This document shows positions 17,328 to 25,194 of a stretch of DNA of 64,000 nt, piece after piece. The notes under the pieces were generated by a model. It worked only from the letters and a program-made list of their open reading frames with translations, was not told the DNA's origin and searched no databases. Position numbers and translations under genes: made by a program. Source of the stretch: Actinomadura hallensis (GTDB lineage: Bacteria; Actinomycetota; Actinomycetes; Streptosporangiales; Streptosporangiaceae); assembly GCF_006716765.1 (NCBI RefSeq), contig NZ_VFPO01000001.1:2852001-2916000 (forward strand). The letters run 5' to 3'. Position 1 is the stretch's first letter, and each line of letters starts with the position of its first letter.

Positions 17328-19325
17328 ATGGAGTCGTCCACCCGAATTCTTATTCTCGGCATGGATTCGTCGGGGAGAATACTCCAGTTCGACCGGAACG
17401 CCGCCGCGGTTCTGGCGCCGGGCGGCGACGACCTGCACGGGGCCGACCTCGACGAGCTGATCCCCGGCGCGCGGGAGCCGCTGCTCGAGGCGATCAAAGC
17501 CGGGCGGGAGCGCACCGCGATGCTCGCGGTGGACAACCCCGAGGGCGGCATGCTCGACGCGGTCGTCACCGTCCACCCGATGAGCGGCGGCGCGCCCGAC
17601 GTCGTCGCGCTCGCCGTCGTCCGGGTGCCGGTGCCGCTCGCCGACCGGTTCGTCGACCCCGCGGTCATCCGCCGCGCCCTGCTGGACGACGCGCTCCCGC
17701 GGATAGGCTCCACCCTCGACCTCGAGATGCTGGCGCGCGGCCTGATGGACGTGCTCGTCCCGCACTTCTGCAACTCCGGGGCGCTGCTGCTGCTGGAGCG
17801 GCACATCGACGCCGACGAGCCGCCCGACGGGCCCGACGGCCCGCAGATGCGCCGCATGGCGATCGGGTTCGACGACGACGACCCCATCTGGGACGCGACG
17901 TTCCCCACCGGCGAGTCCGTCGTCTACCCGGAGGGCACCCCGCACGCGCTCTGCATGGGATCGGGCGAGCCGGTGCTGCGCTCCCTCGGCGGGGAGGAGG
18001 CCGCCGCGCTCGCCGCGGCCTGGCGCCGGCCCCCGGTCGCCGACCTGCTCAAGGGCGCCTCGATGCTGCTGCTGCCGATCACGTCGGCGGCGGGCGTCCT
18101 CGGCTTCTTCGTCTGCACCCGCAACGCCGCGCACCGCCCGTTCGACGCCTACGACGTCGAGATCGGGATGGAGTTCGCCAACCGGGCGTCCATCTTCGTG
18201 GAGAGCGCCCGGCAGTACTCGCGGGAGCGCGCCACCGCCCTCACCCTGCAGCGCAGCCTCCTGCCGACCGGGCTGTCGGCGCCGTCCCCGGTGGACGTGC
18301 ACCACCGCTACCTGCCGGGCAGCCGCCTCATCGAGGTCGGCGGCGACTGGTACGAGTCGATCGCGCTGCCCGGCGCGCGGGTCGCGCTGGTCGTCGGGGA
18401 CGTCGCCGGGCACGGCGTCAAGGCCGCCGTCACCATGGGGCGGCTCCGCACCGCCATCCACACCCTCGCCGACCTGGAACTGCCGCCCGCCGAGGCCCTG
18501 GAGCGGCTCGACTCGCTGATGCGGACGCTCGGCGAGCGGGAGCCGCACTTCGCCACCTGCGCCTACGTCGTCTACGACGCGGTCAGCGGCCGGTGCGAGG
18601 TCGCCAGCGCCGGGCATCTGCCGCCGCTGCTCGTCCCGCCCGGCGCCGGCTCGGAGTACCTGCCGGTGCCGCCCGCCCCGCCGCTCGGCGTCGGCGGCGA
18701 CGGCCCCATCGTCAGCCGCGAGTTCGACGTCGAGGACGGCACGCTGCTGTTCCTCTACACCGACGGGCTCGTGGAGAACCGGGCCCGCGACATCGACGAC
18801 GGCCTCGCCCGGCTGCGGCGCACGTTCGGGCCGGGCGCCGCGGCCCGCCCGCTGGAGGACCTGTGCCAGACGGCGCTCGACGGCGTCTACGACGACCAGC
18901 ACCGCGACGACATCGCGATGCTGGTGGCGCGGCTGGCGCGCATCCCCGCCGACCACCACGCCACCTGGGAGCTGCCCGCCGAGCCCGCCGCCGTCCGCCG
19001 CGCCCGCGGCCTCGTGCGCGACCGGCTCGCCCGCTGGGACCTCGACCACATGGCCCACCCCACGATGCTGCTGGTGTCGGAGCTGGTCACCAACGCGATC
19101 CGGCACGCGGGCGGCCGGCTCACCCTGCGGCTGATCCGCGAGGGCGGCCTGGTCTGCGAGGTCTTCGACTCCTCCGACGGCCGTCCCCGCGTCCGCCACC
19201 GCGACGACGGCGACGACATGGCCGAGTCGGGCCGCGGCCTGCAGGTGGTGGGGCGGCTGGCGCGTCGCTGGGGCGTGCGCCGCACCGCCGGCGGCAAGGT
19301 CGTCTGGTGCGAGCAGGAGCTGTGA
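17328..19325 (+). CDS. SpoIIE-family PP2C phosphatase with PAS, GAF and HATPase domains
   Basis: 665 residues from the chosen ATG. In order: a PAS-like domain (GMDSSGRILQFDRNAAAVL, residues ~5-110), a GAF domain (~135-300), a PP2C/SpoIIE phosphatase core (GGDWYESIALPGARVALVVGDVAGHG, then DDIAMLVARL) and a C-terminal histidine-kinase-like ATPase with the N-box ELVTNAIRHAGG. Such proteins dephosphorylate anti-sigma-factor antagonists, while the RsbW-like ATPase can phosphorylate them, so one chain may do both. It is cytosolic, with no membrane segment. No sigma factor or antagonist is adjacent. A longer GTG start at 17268 is possible. Confidence 0.9.
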   Translation: MESSTRILILGMDSSGRILQFDRNAAAVLAPGGDDLHGADLDELIPGAREPLLEAIKAGRERTAMLAVDNPEGGMLDAVVTVHPMSGGAPDVVALAVVRVPVPLADRFVDPAVIRRALLDDALPRIGSTLDLEMLARGLMDVLVPHFCNSGALLLLERHIDADEPPDGPDGPQMRRMAIGFDDDDPIWDATFPTGESVVYPEGTPHALCMGSGEPVLRSLGGEEAAALAAAWRRPPVADLLKGASMLLLPITSAAGVLGFFVCTRNAAHRPFDAYDVEIGMEFANRASIFVESARQYSRERATALTLQRSLLPTGLSAPSPVDVHHRYLPGSRLIEVGGDWYESIALPGARVALVVGDVAGHGVKAAVTMGRLRTAIHTLADLELPPAEALERLDSLMRTLGEREPHFATCAYVVYDAVSGRCEVASAGHLPPLLVPPGAGSEYLPVPPAPPLGVGGDGPIVSREFDVEDGTLLFLYTDGLVENRARDIDDGLARLRRTFGPGAAARPLEDLCQTALDGVYDDQHRDDIAMLVARLARIPADHHATWELPAEPAAVRRARGLVRDRLARWDLDHMAHPTMLLVSELVTNAIRHAGGRLTLRLIREGGLVCEVFDSSDGRPRVRHRDDGDDMAESGRGLQVVGRLARRWGVRRTAGGKVVWCEQEL

Positions 19326-19444
19326 ACTCGGGGCGGGCCCCGGACGTCGGCCGTGGACCGGGCGGGCGGCCCGGACGGCCGGCCGCCGGTCGGCGGCGTC
19401 GCCGATGCGGGTGAAGGCCTTGGAGCCCTCAGAGCGGCGGAGGG

Positions 19445-19460
19445 TCTTATTCAAAGTGTG
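19445..19460. repeat. Candidate left boundary repeat of the recombinase cassette
   Basis: The segment TCTTATTCAAAGTGTG resembles CTTCTTCAAGTGCG at 22879-22892 on the other side of the cassette (13 of 15 positions with one gap). Both are less GC-rich than their surroundings. A perfect inverted repeat TAGGAC-ggcgg-GTCCTA follows at 19468-19484. These may be element ends or recombinase sites; chance similarity cannot be excluded. Confidence 0.2.
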
Positions 19461-19467
19461 GGAATTC

Positions 19468-19484
19468 TAGGACGGCGGGTCCTA
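19468..19484. terminator. Small inverted repeat after the zinc-ribbon gene
   Basis: Arms TAGGAC and GTCCTA flank GGCGG, 14 bp beyond the stop of the minus-strand zinc-ribbon gene. It could end the cassette transcript or be a recombinase-binding site. Confidence 0.3.
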
Positions 19485-19497
19485 TGCGGCGGGCAGG

Positions 19498-21291
19498 TCA
19501 GCGGTTGCGGGTGGGTGAAGGCGGGGTGTAGCGGGCCCATTTGCCGCCGGTGATGGTGGCCCAGCGGTCGACGGTTCCGGGTGCGAGGCCGAGGAGGCGC
19601 CCGATGACGGGTGGAGGGAGTTGCCGGGCGTAGTCCAGGAGGGCGGTGTTGCGGTCGGGGCGGGCGTTGATGCCGAGGGCGGTGAGGCGGCGGGCGAGGC
19701 TGGTGGGGTGGAGGGGCTTGCCGGGGTGGCGGCCGGGGAATAGCCAGGCGTCGTCGTGGAGGTGGTGGGCGGTGCCGTCGGCGCGTGGGGTGGGGAGCTG
19801 GTTGATCAGGTCGGCGAGGGGTTCGGGCAGGACGAGGTTGGTGGGGCCGAGGGCGAGTTCAGTGGTGCCGGCGGGGGTGTGGTGGAGGTCGCTTGTGGTC
19901 AGGCGGGTGATGCGCGATAGGTGTTGGGCGAACAGCAGGACGAGGAGGGCGGCGACTCGGTCGGCGGTGGGGATGGCGGCGTTGTGGAGCATGCGGCGGG
20001 CGAGCGCCCACCGGTCGTCATCGGGGGTGAACTGGGACGGCTCCGAGCTGGTCTTGGTGGGAATGTCGAGCGGCGGCAGGTGCCGGGTTCTGGTGGCCCA
20101 GGACCAGAAGGCGCGCGTGTTGTCTGCGCGGCGGACGTCGACGAGCCAGGCGTCGATGTCCATCTGGCGGCAGGTGGCCGGGGTGCGGCCGCGGTCGCGT
20201 AGGTGAGTGAGGAAGCGGCTGGTGGCGGCGAGTTCGGCGCGGGCCCGGTAGGCGGCCCCGGGTTGCAGGGACGCGCCGTCGAGACGGCGGCGGAGGCGGC
20301 GGAGCAGGTGGGTGCGGGTGAACAGCGCGATGAGCGTTTGGTCGCCGGGGTGAGCGGCGGCGGTGAGGGTTCGAGCGAAGGTCTCCAGGCGGAACAGGTG
20401 CTCGTCGCGGGCGGGCAGCGCTCCGGAGGCGACGAGGAGAGCACGCAGGTAGTCGATGGAGCGGCTGGTGCCGCGGCTGTCGAGGGCGTCATGGGTCACC
20501 GGCAGGCGACCGGCGGCCAGATCGGCTAGGACGTGGCGGGCGCGCCTGCTGCTGCGATGGAGGTTGGACAGGGCGGCCTGCGGGTTGCCGGTGGCCAGGA
20601 TGGCTTCGCGTAGTGGCAGCAGCGCGGGCGGGATCCGGCCGTCCGGGCCCGTGAGCATGACGGTGACGTGGTCGGCGAGGATGCAGGCGAAGCAGGCGGG
20701 TCCACCGCCGATGCCGGTGCGCCGTCCGCGGGTGAGGTGTCCGCAGACCCGGCAGGTGACCGTGGCGGCCTGATTGCAGGTGAGGCACAGGTCCGGGTGA
20801 TCGGTGGTGGCCTTGGCCGAGACCCGCCGGGTGCGGCCGCAGACTCCACAGGGCCGCTTGGGGTGCTCATAGCAGCGGGCGCAGAGCACCTGGGTGGTGG
20901 CGGTCCGGCCGCCCGGGACCACGGCCGGTGGCGCCGGCCGCCCGCATCCATCGCAGGAGACCGGGGTCTGGTGGCGGACGTAGCAGGTCGAGCAGAGCGA
21001 GAGCCCCTCGCGCCCGGCCCGCCCGGAGTTGATCTTCCGGAGCCGCCGGCAGCCGTCGCAGCGGCGCTTGGGCTGCTCGGCCCGGTAGCAGCGGGAACAC
21101 AACGTGCGGGCGCTGCCCGAGCGGCCGCCCGCCCTGACCGCCGGGAAGCGGAGTTCGCCGCACTCCTGGCAGCGGGTCTTGGGACGGTAGGCGCGGTAGC
21201 AGGCCCCGCAGACCCCGGCGCCGTCCGGGCGGGAGCCGGAGATCGCCAAGCCGTCCCGGGCGCAGTCGGCGCACCGGCCCCGCCGGGTCAT
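19498..21291 (-). CDS. Six-zinc-ribbon protein with degenerate tyrosine-recombinase-like C-terminus
   Basis: 597 residues. The first 215 or so hold twelve CxxC knuckles forming six zinc ribbons: CADC/CGAC, CQEC/CSRC, CDGC/CSTC, CDGC/CARC, CGVC/CLTC and CRVC/CFAC. A helical middle follows. The C-terminal ~200 residues resemble the fold order of a phage integrase (LLVLLFAQHLSRITRLTTSDL, LHPTSLARRLTALGI, VIGRLLGLAPGTVDRWATITGGKWARYT). The HxxR box is replaced (about ARPDR), so catalysis is doubtful although a late Tyr exists. The ATG overlaps the XRE gene's stop (ATGA). It is third in a recombinase operon; a DNA-binding accessory or targeting role is inferred. Confidence 0.75.
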   Translation of the reverse strand: MTRRGRCADCARDGLAISGSRPDGAGVCGACYRAYRPKTRCQECGELRFPAVRAGGRSGSARTLCSRCYRAEQPKRRCDGCRRLRKINSGRAGREGLSLCSTCYVRHQTPVSCDGCGRPAPPAVVPGGRTATTQVLCARCYEHPKRPCGVCGRTRRVSAKATTDHPDLCLTCNQAATVTCRVCGHLTRGRRTGIGGGPACFACILADHVTVMLTGPDGRIPPALLPLREAILATGNPQAALSNLHRSSRRARHVLADLAAGRLPVTHDALDSRGTSRSIDYLRALLVASGALPARDEHLFRLETFARTLTAAAHPGDQTLIALFTRTHLLRRLRRRLDGASLQPGAAYRARAELAATSRFLTHLRDRGRTPATCRQMDIDAWLVDVRRADNTRAFWSWATRTRHLPPLDIPTKTSSEPSQFTPDDDRWALARRMLHNAAIPTADRVAALLVLLFAQHLSRITRLTTSDLHHTPAGTTELALGPTNLVLPEPLADLINQLPTPRADGTAHHLHDDAWLFPGRHPGKPLHPTSLARRLTALGINARPDRNTALLDYARQLPPPVIGRLLGLAPGTVDRWATITGGKWARYTPPSPTRNR

Positions 21292-21629
21292 GGCTCGTCG
21301 GGGACGATCCGAGCCCGGCGCGGCCGCCGTGCCTCACCCGGCGGGGCGGCAGGCAGCGGGCCGGTCTCCTCGGCGGTCTTGCGGCGGGTCGAGGTGATGA
21401 CGACCGGTTCGAACAGCTCGGCGGGGCCGGCGTCCAGGATGTCGCAGAGCGCGGCGAACACCTGCAGGTTGAGCCGCTCCGGGATGCCGGTGACCAGCCG
21501 GTGGACCTGCGAGGCCGACATCTGGATGCCGCGTTCGGCCAGCAGCGGCGCCAGGTCGGTGGTGTTGAACATGCCGCGGCGGGCCATCAGCTCCCGCAGA
21601 TGCCACCGGTAACCAACCGTCCGCATCAC
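21288..21629 (-). CDS. Cro/C1-type (XRE) helix-turn-helix protein
   Basis: 113 residues. The HTH covers roughly residues 10-75 (WHLRELMARRGMFNTTDLAPLLAERGI, SASQVHRLVTGIPERLNLQVFAALCDIL), with the longer helix spacing of the HTH_26 subgroup. A basic Pro-rich tail follows. The GTG at 21629 overlaps the recombinase stop, and its own stop overlaps the next ATG, so all three genes are translationally coupled. It probably represses the cassette promoter through the repeats at 22739-22778. Function in recombination directionality is an alternative. Confidence 0.8.
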   Translation of the reverse strand: MMRTVGYRWHLRELMARRGMFNTTDLAPLLAERGIQMSASQVHRLVTGIPERLNLQVFAALCDILDAGPAELFEPVVITSTRRKTAEETGPLPAAPPGEARRPRRARIVPDEP

Positions 21630-22723
21630 TGACCTCCCAGCCCTGTGTCCAGGACCTCTCGCAGGGCATTGTTCATGAAGTCCGACCCGGCATGGGTGTA
21701 GATGGCGGTCGTCGACCCCCAGGCGTGGCCGACCTGCCGCTGGACGAAGAACGGATCAGCGCCGTCCTCGATCAGATGAGTGATGTAGGAGTGCCGCAGG
21801 CAGTGCGGATGCAGCACCTCCTCCAGCCCGAGCGTGTCCCGGTACTCGGCGAACCGTCGGGTGATGTGCCGTCCTGTGATCCGCCCCCCGCGCTCTGAGG
21901 GCCACAGCAGCTGCCGCTTCCCGACCCCGAACAGCGGCCGGACCTCTTCCACGTACTCGGCGACGGCCTCGACCGACCAGTCCCAGACCGTCAACACCGT
22001 CCGCCTCCGCGGCGACGACCCCTTCACCGCCTTCCCGAACCTCACATAACACGCACCGTAACGCCCGAACTCCGGCGCCTTCGGATTCCGGGAGAAGTCC
22101 GCGAGATCGAGGTTCCCGGCCTCGCGCCGCCGCAGCCCCCACCCGTAGATCACCTTGAACAAGGTGGCGTCCCGGAACGCCGGCAACCAACCCTTCCGAC
22201 CCGAAGCACGCGCCCGAAGCACCTGCTCGTCGGCGTAGTCGAAGAAGTCCTGCAACTCCCGGCGAGTCAGCGCCCGCACCTCCGGCCGACCCTCATAGGG
22301 CGAGGAGTGCGACGGCATGTTGTCCTCGTGGCAGATCTGGGACGGATGCGTCCCGAAGTACTCCACGCACTGCTCCGCCCAGCCGTAGCGGGCGTCGGTC
22401 AGGTAGTCGCAGAACATCGCGATCTGGTTGAGGTAGGTCCGGACCGTCGAGCGTGCCAGCGGCCCCGGCGACGACAACAAGTCGGTCGCCCAGTCCTCCA
22501 CGTCCCCGGGCAGCCACTCCCACGGCGGCGTGCCCGTGAACGCCGCGAACCGGCGCACCAGATCCACCCGCGCCTTGATCGTCGAGGCCGCCAAGAGCCG
22601 GGCGCGCTGCTGCCGCTCCCACCCCGTCAGCATCGCGGTGAACACCGCCTCCTGCGGGTGCAGCGGCACCACGCCGTCGGCGAGCACCAGATGTGCGGCA
22701 CCCTCCACCAAGACCCGTTTCAC
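21626..22723 (-). CDS. Tyrosine site-specific recombinase/integrase
   Basis: About 365 residues. An N-terminal SAM-like DNA-binding domain (LAASTIKARVDLVRRFAAFTG, ARSTVRTYLNQIAMFCDYL) precedes a catalytic domain with all expected residues: Arg in YGWGLRRREAGNLDL, HPHCLRHSY (HxLRH), VGHAWGSTT for the late His, and the nucleophile Tyr in AIYTHAGSDF. It should therefore be active. The GTG at 22723 is chosen because GAGGTGG (22733-22739) sits 9 nt upstream; a TTG at 22729 is also in frame. It is the first gene of the three-gene cassette and lies next to strong repeats. No tRNA target is visible. Confidence 0.9.
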   Translation of the reverse strand: MKRVLVEGAAHLVLADGVVPLHPQEAVFTAMLTGWERQQRARLLAASTIKARVDLVRRFAAFTGTPPWEWLPGDVEDWATDLLSSPGPLARSTVRTYLNQIAMFCDYLTDARYGWAEQCVEYFGTHPSQICHEDNMPSHSSPYEGRPEVRALTRRELQDFFDYADEQVLRARASGRKGWLPAFRDATLFKVIYGWGLRRREAGNLDLADFSRNPKAPEFGRYGACYVRFGKAVKGSSPRRRTVLTVWDWSVEAVAEYVEEVRPLFGVGKRQLLWPSERGGRITGRHITRRFAEYRDTLGLEEVLHPHCLRHSYITHLIEDGADPFFVQRQVGHAWGSTTAIYTHAGSDFMNNALREVLDTGLGGQ

Positions 22724-22738
22724 CCACAAACACCACCT

Positions 22739-22778
22739 CGCGTCAGATGCGACATGCTCGCATCAGACGCGAGATGCT
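22739..22778. promoter_or_regulatory. Overlapping inverted and direct repeats at the cassette promoter
   Basis: CGCGTCAGATGCG (22739-22751) and CGCATCAGACGCG (22759-22771) are inverted arms with one mismatch and a 7-bp spacer. The same DNA also holds a direct repeat with a 20-bp period: TCAGATGCGACATGCT (22743) and TCAGACGCGAGATGCT (22763), 14 of 16 identical. It abuts the recombinase ribosome site, so it fits an operator for the XRE protein or a recombinase arm-type site. Confidence 0.6.
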
Positions 22779-22878
22779 GTCCGGCGAACCCAGGAAACAG
22801 CAGGTAGACAGCCACCGCGGCCGCATACAACGAACTCGGCGTACGACGCCCCTAAAGGTGAATGACCAGCTCAAATGC

Positions 22879-22892
22879 CTTCTTCAAGTGCG
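22879..22892. repeat. Candidate right boundary repeat of the recombinase cassette
   Basis: CTTCTTCAAGTGCG, similar to the segment at 19446-19460; see that entry. Confidence 0.2.
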
Positions 22893-22917
22893 CGAATAGC
22901 CCATCAGATGCTATTCG
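22893..22917 (-). terminator. Hairpin after the ARB_07466-like gene
   Basis: Perfect 8-bp arms CGAATAGC (22893-22900) and GCTATTCG (22910-22917) with loop CCATCAGAT, 5 bp beyond the stop of the minus-strand gene at 22923. It is GC-poor for this genome and contains TCAGATGC, also found in the repeat at 22743. It may be a terminator or part of the cassette's end. Confidence 0.45.
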
Positions 22918-22922
22918 TCCCC

Positions 22923-24077
22923 TTAGCGCAGGACTGAGATGTGCACGTGGTCGTAGTGGTTCTGGGTGAGGCTCCCGCGGTCCGGCATGGGGCGCCACCC
23001 TCCGCCCCGCACGTTCCAGATGTGCTGCCGCCAGATGACGTAGGAGATCCCGAGCCGTCTCGCGTTCTGGACGGCGTAGCGGGCGACCTGGTCGCCGTGC
23101 CGCATCGCGCCGGGGCTCGGCATCCGCCCGCCGGTGCTCTGCATGAAGTCGCAGGCCCGGCCGCGGGCGTGGTCCTGCGCGTCGGCGCCGGACCGGTAGC
23201 AGCCGATCACCGGGAACGGGCCGAACAGCCGGGCGATCTCCAGCACGACGGCGCGCATGGTCGGCGTCATCCGGTTGCCGGTGATCGGGGTCGTGGCGCC
23301 CGTCGCGCCGTCGGGCCGCCCGGGCAGCCGCACCCGGCCCTCCCGCCGGGAGGGCCGGTCCGCCTGCCGGGCGGGTGAGAGCTCCGCGACCTTCACGCCC
23401 TCCGGCAGGATCCGCTTCAGCCGCGCCGCCAGCTCGCGGGTGTCGGCCTTGGGCGCGCTGATCACCAGGGCGTTGCCCTCGGGCAGGCCGAGCCGCCTGG
23501 CCTGCTCGCGGGACACGACAGCGCCGACGTCGCCGATGCCCATCGAGGCGTAGGCGCCGACGCGGACGCGGCCGGAGCGCTCGCTGCTGCCCGCGGGGAC
23601 GACCGCGCCGAGCGGCAGCGCCCCGTCACGGCTCTGCTCGAACGACACCGCCAGGCCGCCGGCCGCGATCGTCTCCCACAGCTGGTCGGACTTCGCGGTC
23701 GCCTCCGGCGCGAACGCCCGGAAGTCCGACGGGTCCACCCCGAGCAGCCCCATGCGGCGCTCGCCGACCTTGGCGTTGGCGGCGTCCACGACCGCGACCC
23801 CGGCGACGCCCTTCATCTTCTTGGCGCGCTCGACGGCGCGGGGCGGCAGCGCGGACGTCCCGGCGACCAGCAGGTGCGGCTGGTGGCGGCGGGTCAGCGG
23901 CGCGACCGCCGGGGCCGGAGCCGCCGCCCCCTGGTCCACCGACACCAGGTCCTCGGATTTCGGGGACTCCTCGTCCAGATGCCCCGAGACGAGGACGGTC
24001 ACGTTCCCGGCGAGCGTGAGCACGGCGGCGGCCGCGATGACCGCGGGCAGGGCCCTTCCTCGTCTGCTGATCCCCAT
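22923..24077 (-). CDS. Membrane-anchored protein with M15-like (ARB_07466) C-terminal domain
   Basis: 384 residues. One N-terminal membrane segment (about residues 10-32) suggests an extracytoplasmic body. The C-terminal ~120 residues match the ARB_07466-type domain: VIGCYRSGADAQDHARGRACDFM and NHYDHVHIS, with His/Asp and HxH metal ligands in the arrangement of M15 D,D-peptidases. The middle (LLGVDPSDFRAFAPEA, GGLAVSFEQSR, VVSREQARRLGLPEGNALVIS) resembles the extracellular domain of FtsX/MacB ABC permeases but without their membrane helices. A role in cell-wall turnover is inferred. It starts 3 bp after the DUF4253 gene's stop, so the two form an operon. Confidence 0.75.
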   Translation of the reverse strand: MGISRRGRALPAVIAAAAVLTLAGNVTVLVSGHLDEESPKSEDLVSVDQGAAAPAPAVAPLTRRHQPHLLVAGTSALPPRAVERAKKMKGVAGVAVVDAANAKVGERRMGLLGVDPSDFRAFAPEATAKSDQLWETIAAGGLAVSFEQSRDGALPLGAVVPAGSSERSGRVRVGAYASMGIGDVGAVVSREQARRLGLPEGNALVISAPKADTRELAARLKRILPEGVKVAELSPARQADRPSRREGRVRLPGRPDGATGATTPITGNRMTPTMRAVVLEIARLFGPFPVIGCYRSGADAQDHARGRACDFMQSTGGRMPSPGAMRHGDQVARYAVQNARRLGISYVIWRQHIWNVRGGGWRPMPDRGSLTQNHYDHVHISVLR

Positions 24078-24080
24078 CCG

Positions 24081-24920
24081 TCAGTCCCACCAGAAAGACC
24101 AGCTGGTCTTGCCGCGGATCTCCTCGGCGTACCCCGTGAGGGTGCCGGGGCCCTGGAACAGGACGTCCGGGCAGAACGCCCAGTGCTCGGCCGCGACGTG
24201 GACGGCGTGCCGGGTCGTGATGGGCGGCGCGGCGACGCTCAGCTCCAGCGTGTTGAAGCCGAGCCCCACGACGCGGACGCCGAACCGGTCCTCCCAGCTG
24301 CGCAGCACGGCGGCGAGCGGCGCCGTCCACTCGTTGTGGTTGAGGGCGCCCTGCCAGCCCGCGACGGCGGGGGCGTCGGCGCCGCGGTCCACCGCGACCA
24401 GGCCCAGCGGCAGCCCCCGCGCGGCGAGTTCGCGGGCGTGCCGGTCGGCCATGGCGTCGGGATCGTCGAGCGGCACGCCGGGCGGGGCGAGCCCCGGGCA
24501 GTGGCGGCCGAAGGGGGCGAGTTCGTCGTGGTCGTCCTCGTCGGCCTGCGCCGCCCAGTCGGCCCACACCTCGGACATGAACGCCTCGGGATGGTAGTTG
24601 CCGATCTCCGACGCCGGCTCGGGCGCGATCTGGCCGGACGCCCAGGGCTGGTCGGTCTCGTCCATCAGCAGCGGCCACAGGCCGGACCTGGGGTGCTCGG
24701 CGCGGAGGCGGCACCACAGCTCGCCGTGCACGGGCTCGTCGCTCAACCAGAACGCGGGACGCAGGAGCGGCCGCCGCTGCGGGTAGCCGGGGTCGGGCCA
24801 GATCAGGTCCCCCTCGGGCAGCGGCACCGACAGCGTCCGCTCGACGGCATCGAGGCCGATGCCGTCGTCGAACAGCTGCGGCAGGTCGCCCGGCAGCCGC
24901 CGGACCTCCACATCATCCAT
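24081..24920 (-). CDS. DUF4253 domain protein
   Basis: 279 residues, cytosolic and acidic. The C-terminal ~110 residues (PLGLVAVDRGADAPAVAGWQGALNHNEW, LRSWEDRFGVRVVGLGFNTLELSVA, HWAFCPDVLFQG) are characteristic of DUF4253, a domain seen in actinobacteria and possibly linked to immunity or toxin systems. The ATG at 24920 has GGAACGG upstream; upstream in-frame sequence is not similar to the family. It is first in an operon with the ARB_07466-like gene. The function is not established. Confidence 0.8.
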   Translation of the reverse strand: MDDVEVRRLPGDLPQLFDDGIGLDAVERTLSVPLPEGDLIWPDPGYPQRRPLLRPAFWLSDEPVHGELWCRLRAEHPRSGLWPLLMDETDQPWASGQIAPEPASEIGNYHPEAFMSEVWADWAAQADEDDHDELAPFGRHCPGLAPPGVPLDDPDAMADRHARELAARGLPLGLVAVDRGADAPAVAGWQGALNHNEWTAPLAAVLRSWEDRFGVRVVGLGFNTLELSVAAPPITTRHAVHVAAEHWAFCPDVLFQGPGTLTGYAEEIRGKTSWSFWWD

Positions 24921-24943
24921 TTCACGCCGTTCCGGTACAGAGC

Positions 24944-24964
24944 ATGCCAACAGGATCTTGGCAT
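24944..24964. promoter_or_regulatory. Inverted repeat upstream of the DUF4253 gene
   Basis: Perfect arms ATGCCAA and TTGGCAT with a 7-bp spacer, 24 bp before the start codon, in locally AT-rich DNA. It is a candidate operator; the regulator is unknown. Confidence 0.35.
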
Positions 24965-25194
24965 TGGTGATGGTAACCGCGTACGGCCCGCACGGGGGAC
25001 GACCCGTACGGTTCGGCCGTCTCCGGGCGGGCCCGTAGGACTTGCCGACCGCCGGGCCGTCCGGCCGGCGCGGGCGCGGTCCGGTGCGGTGACGTCCGGG
25101 TGCCGGACGGGTCACGGTCCGCCGCGAAAGCGCGAGACCGGCGATCACGGTGCGCGATGATGGCGTGGCCCGCACTCATGAGGGGACCGAACCC

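Noticed and set aside
19326-22922. A prophage or integrative conjugative element
   Set aside because: No structural, replication or transfer genes are present; only three genes lie between ordinary chromosomal genes.
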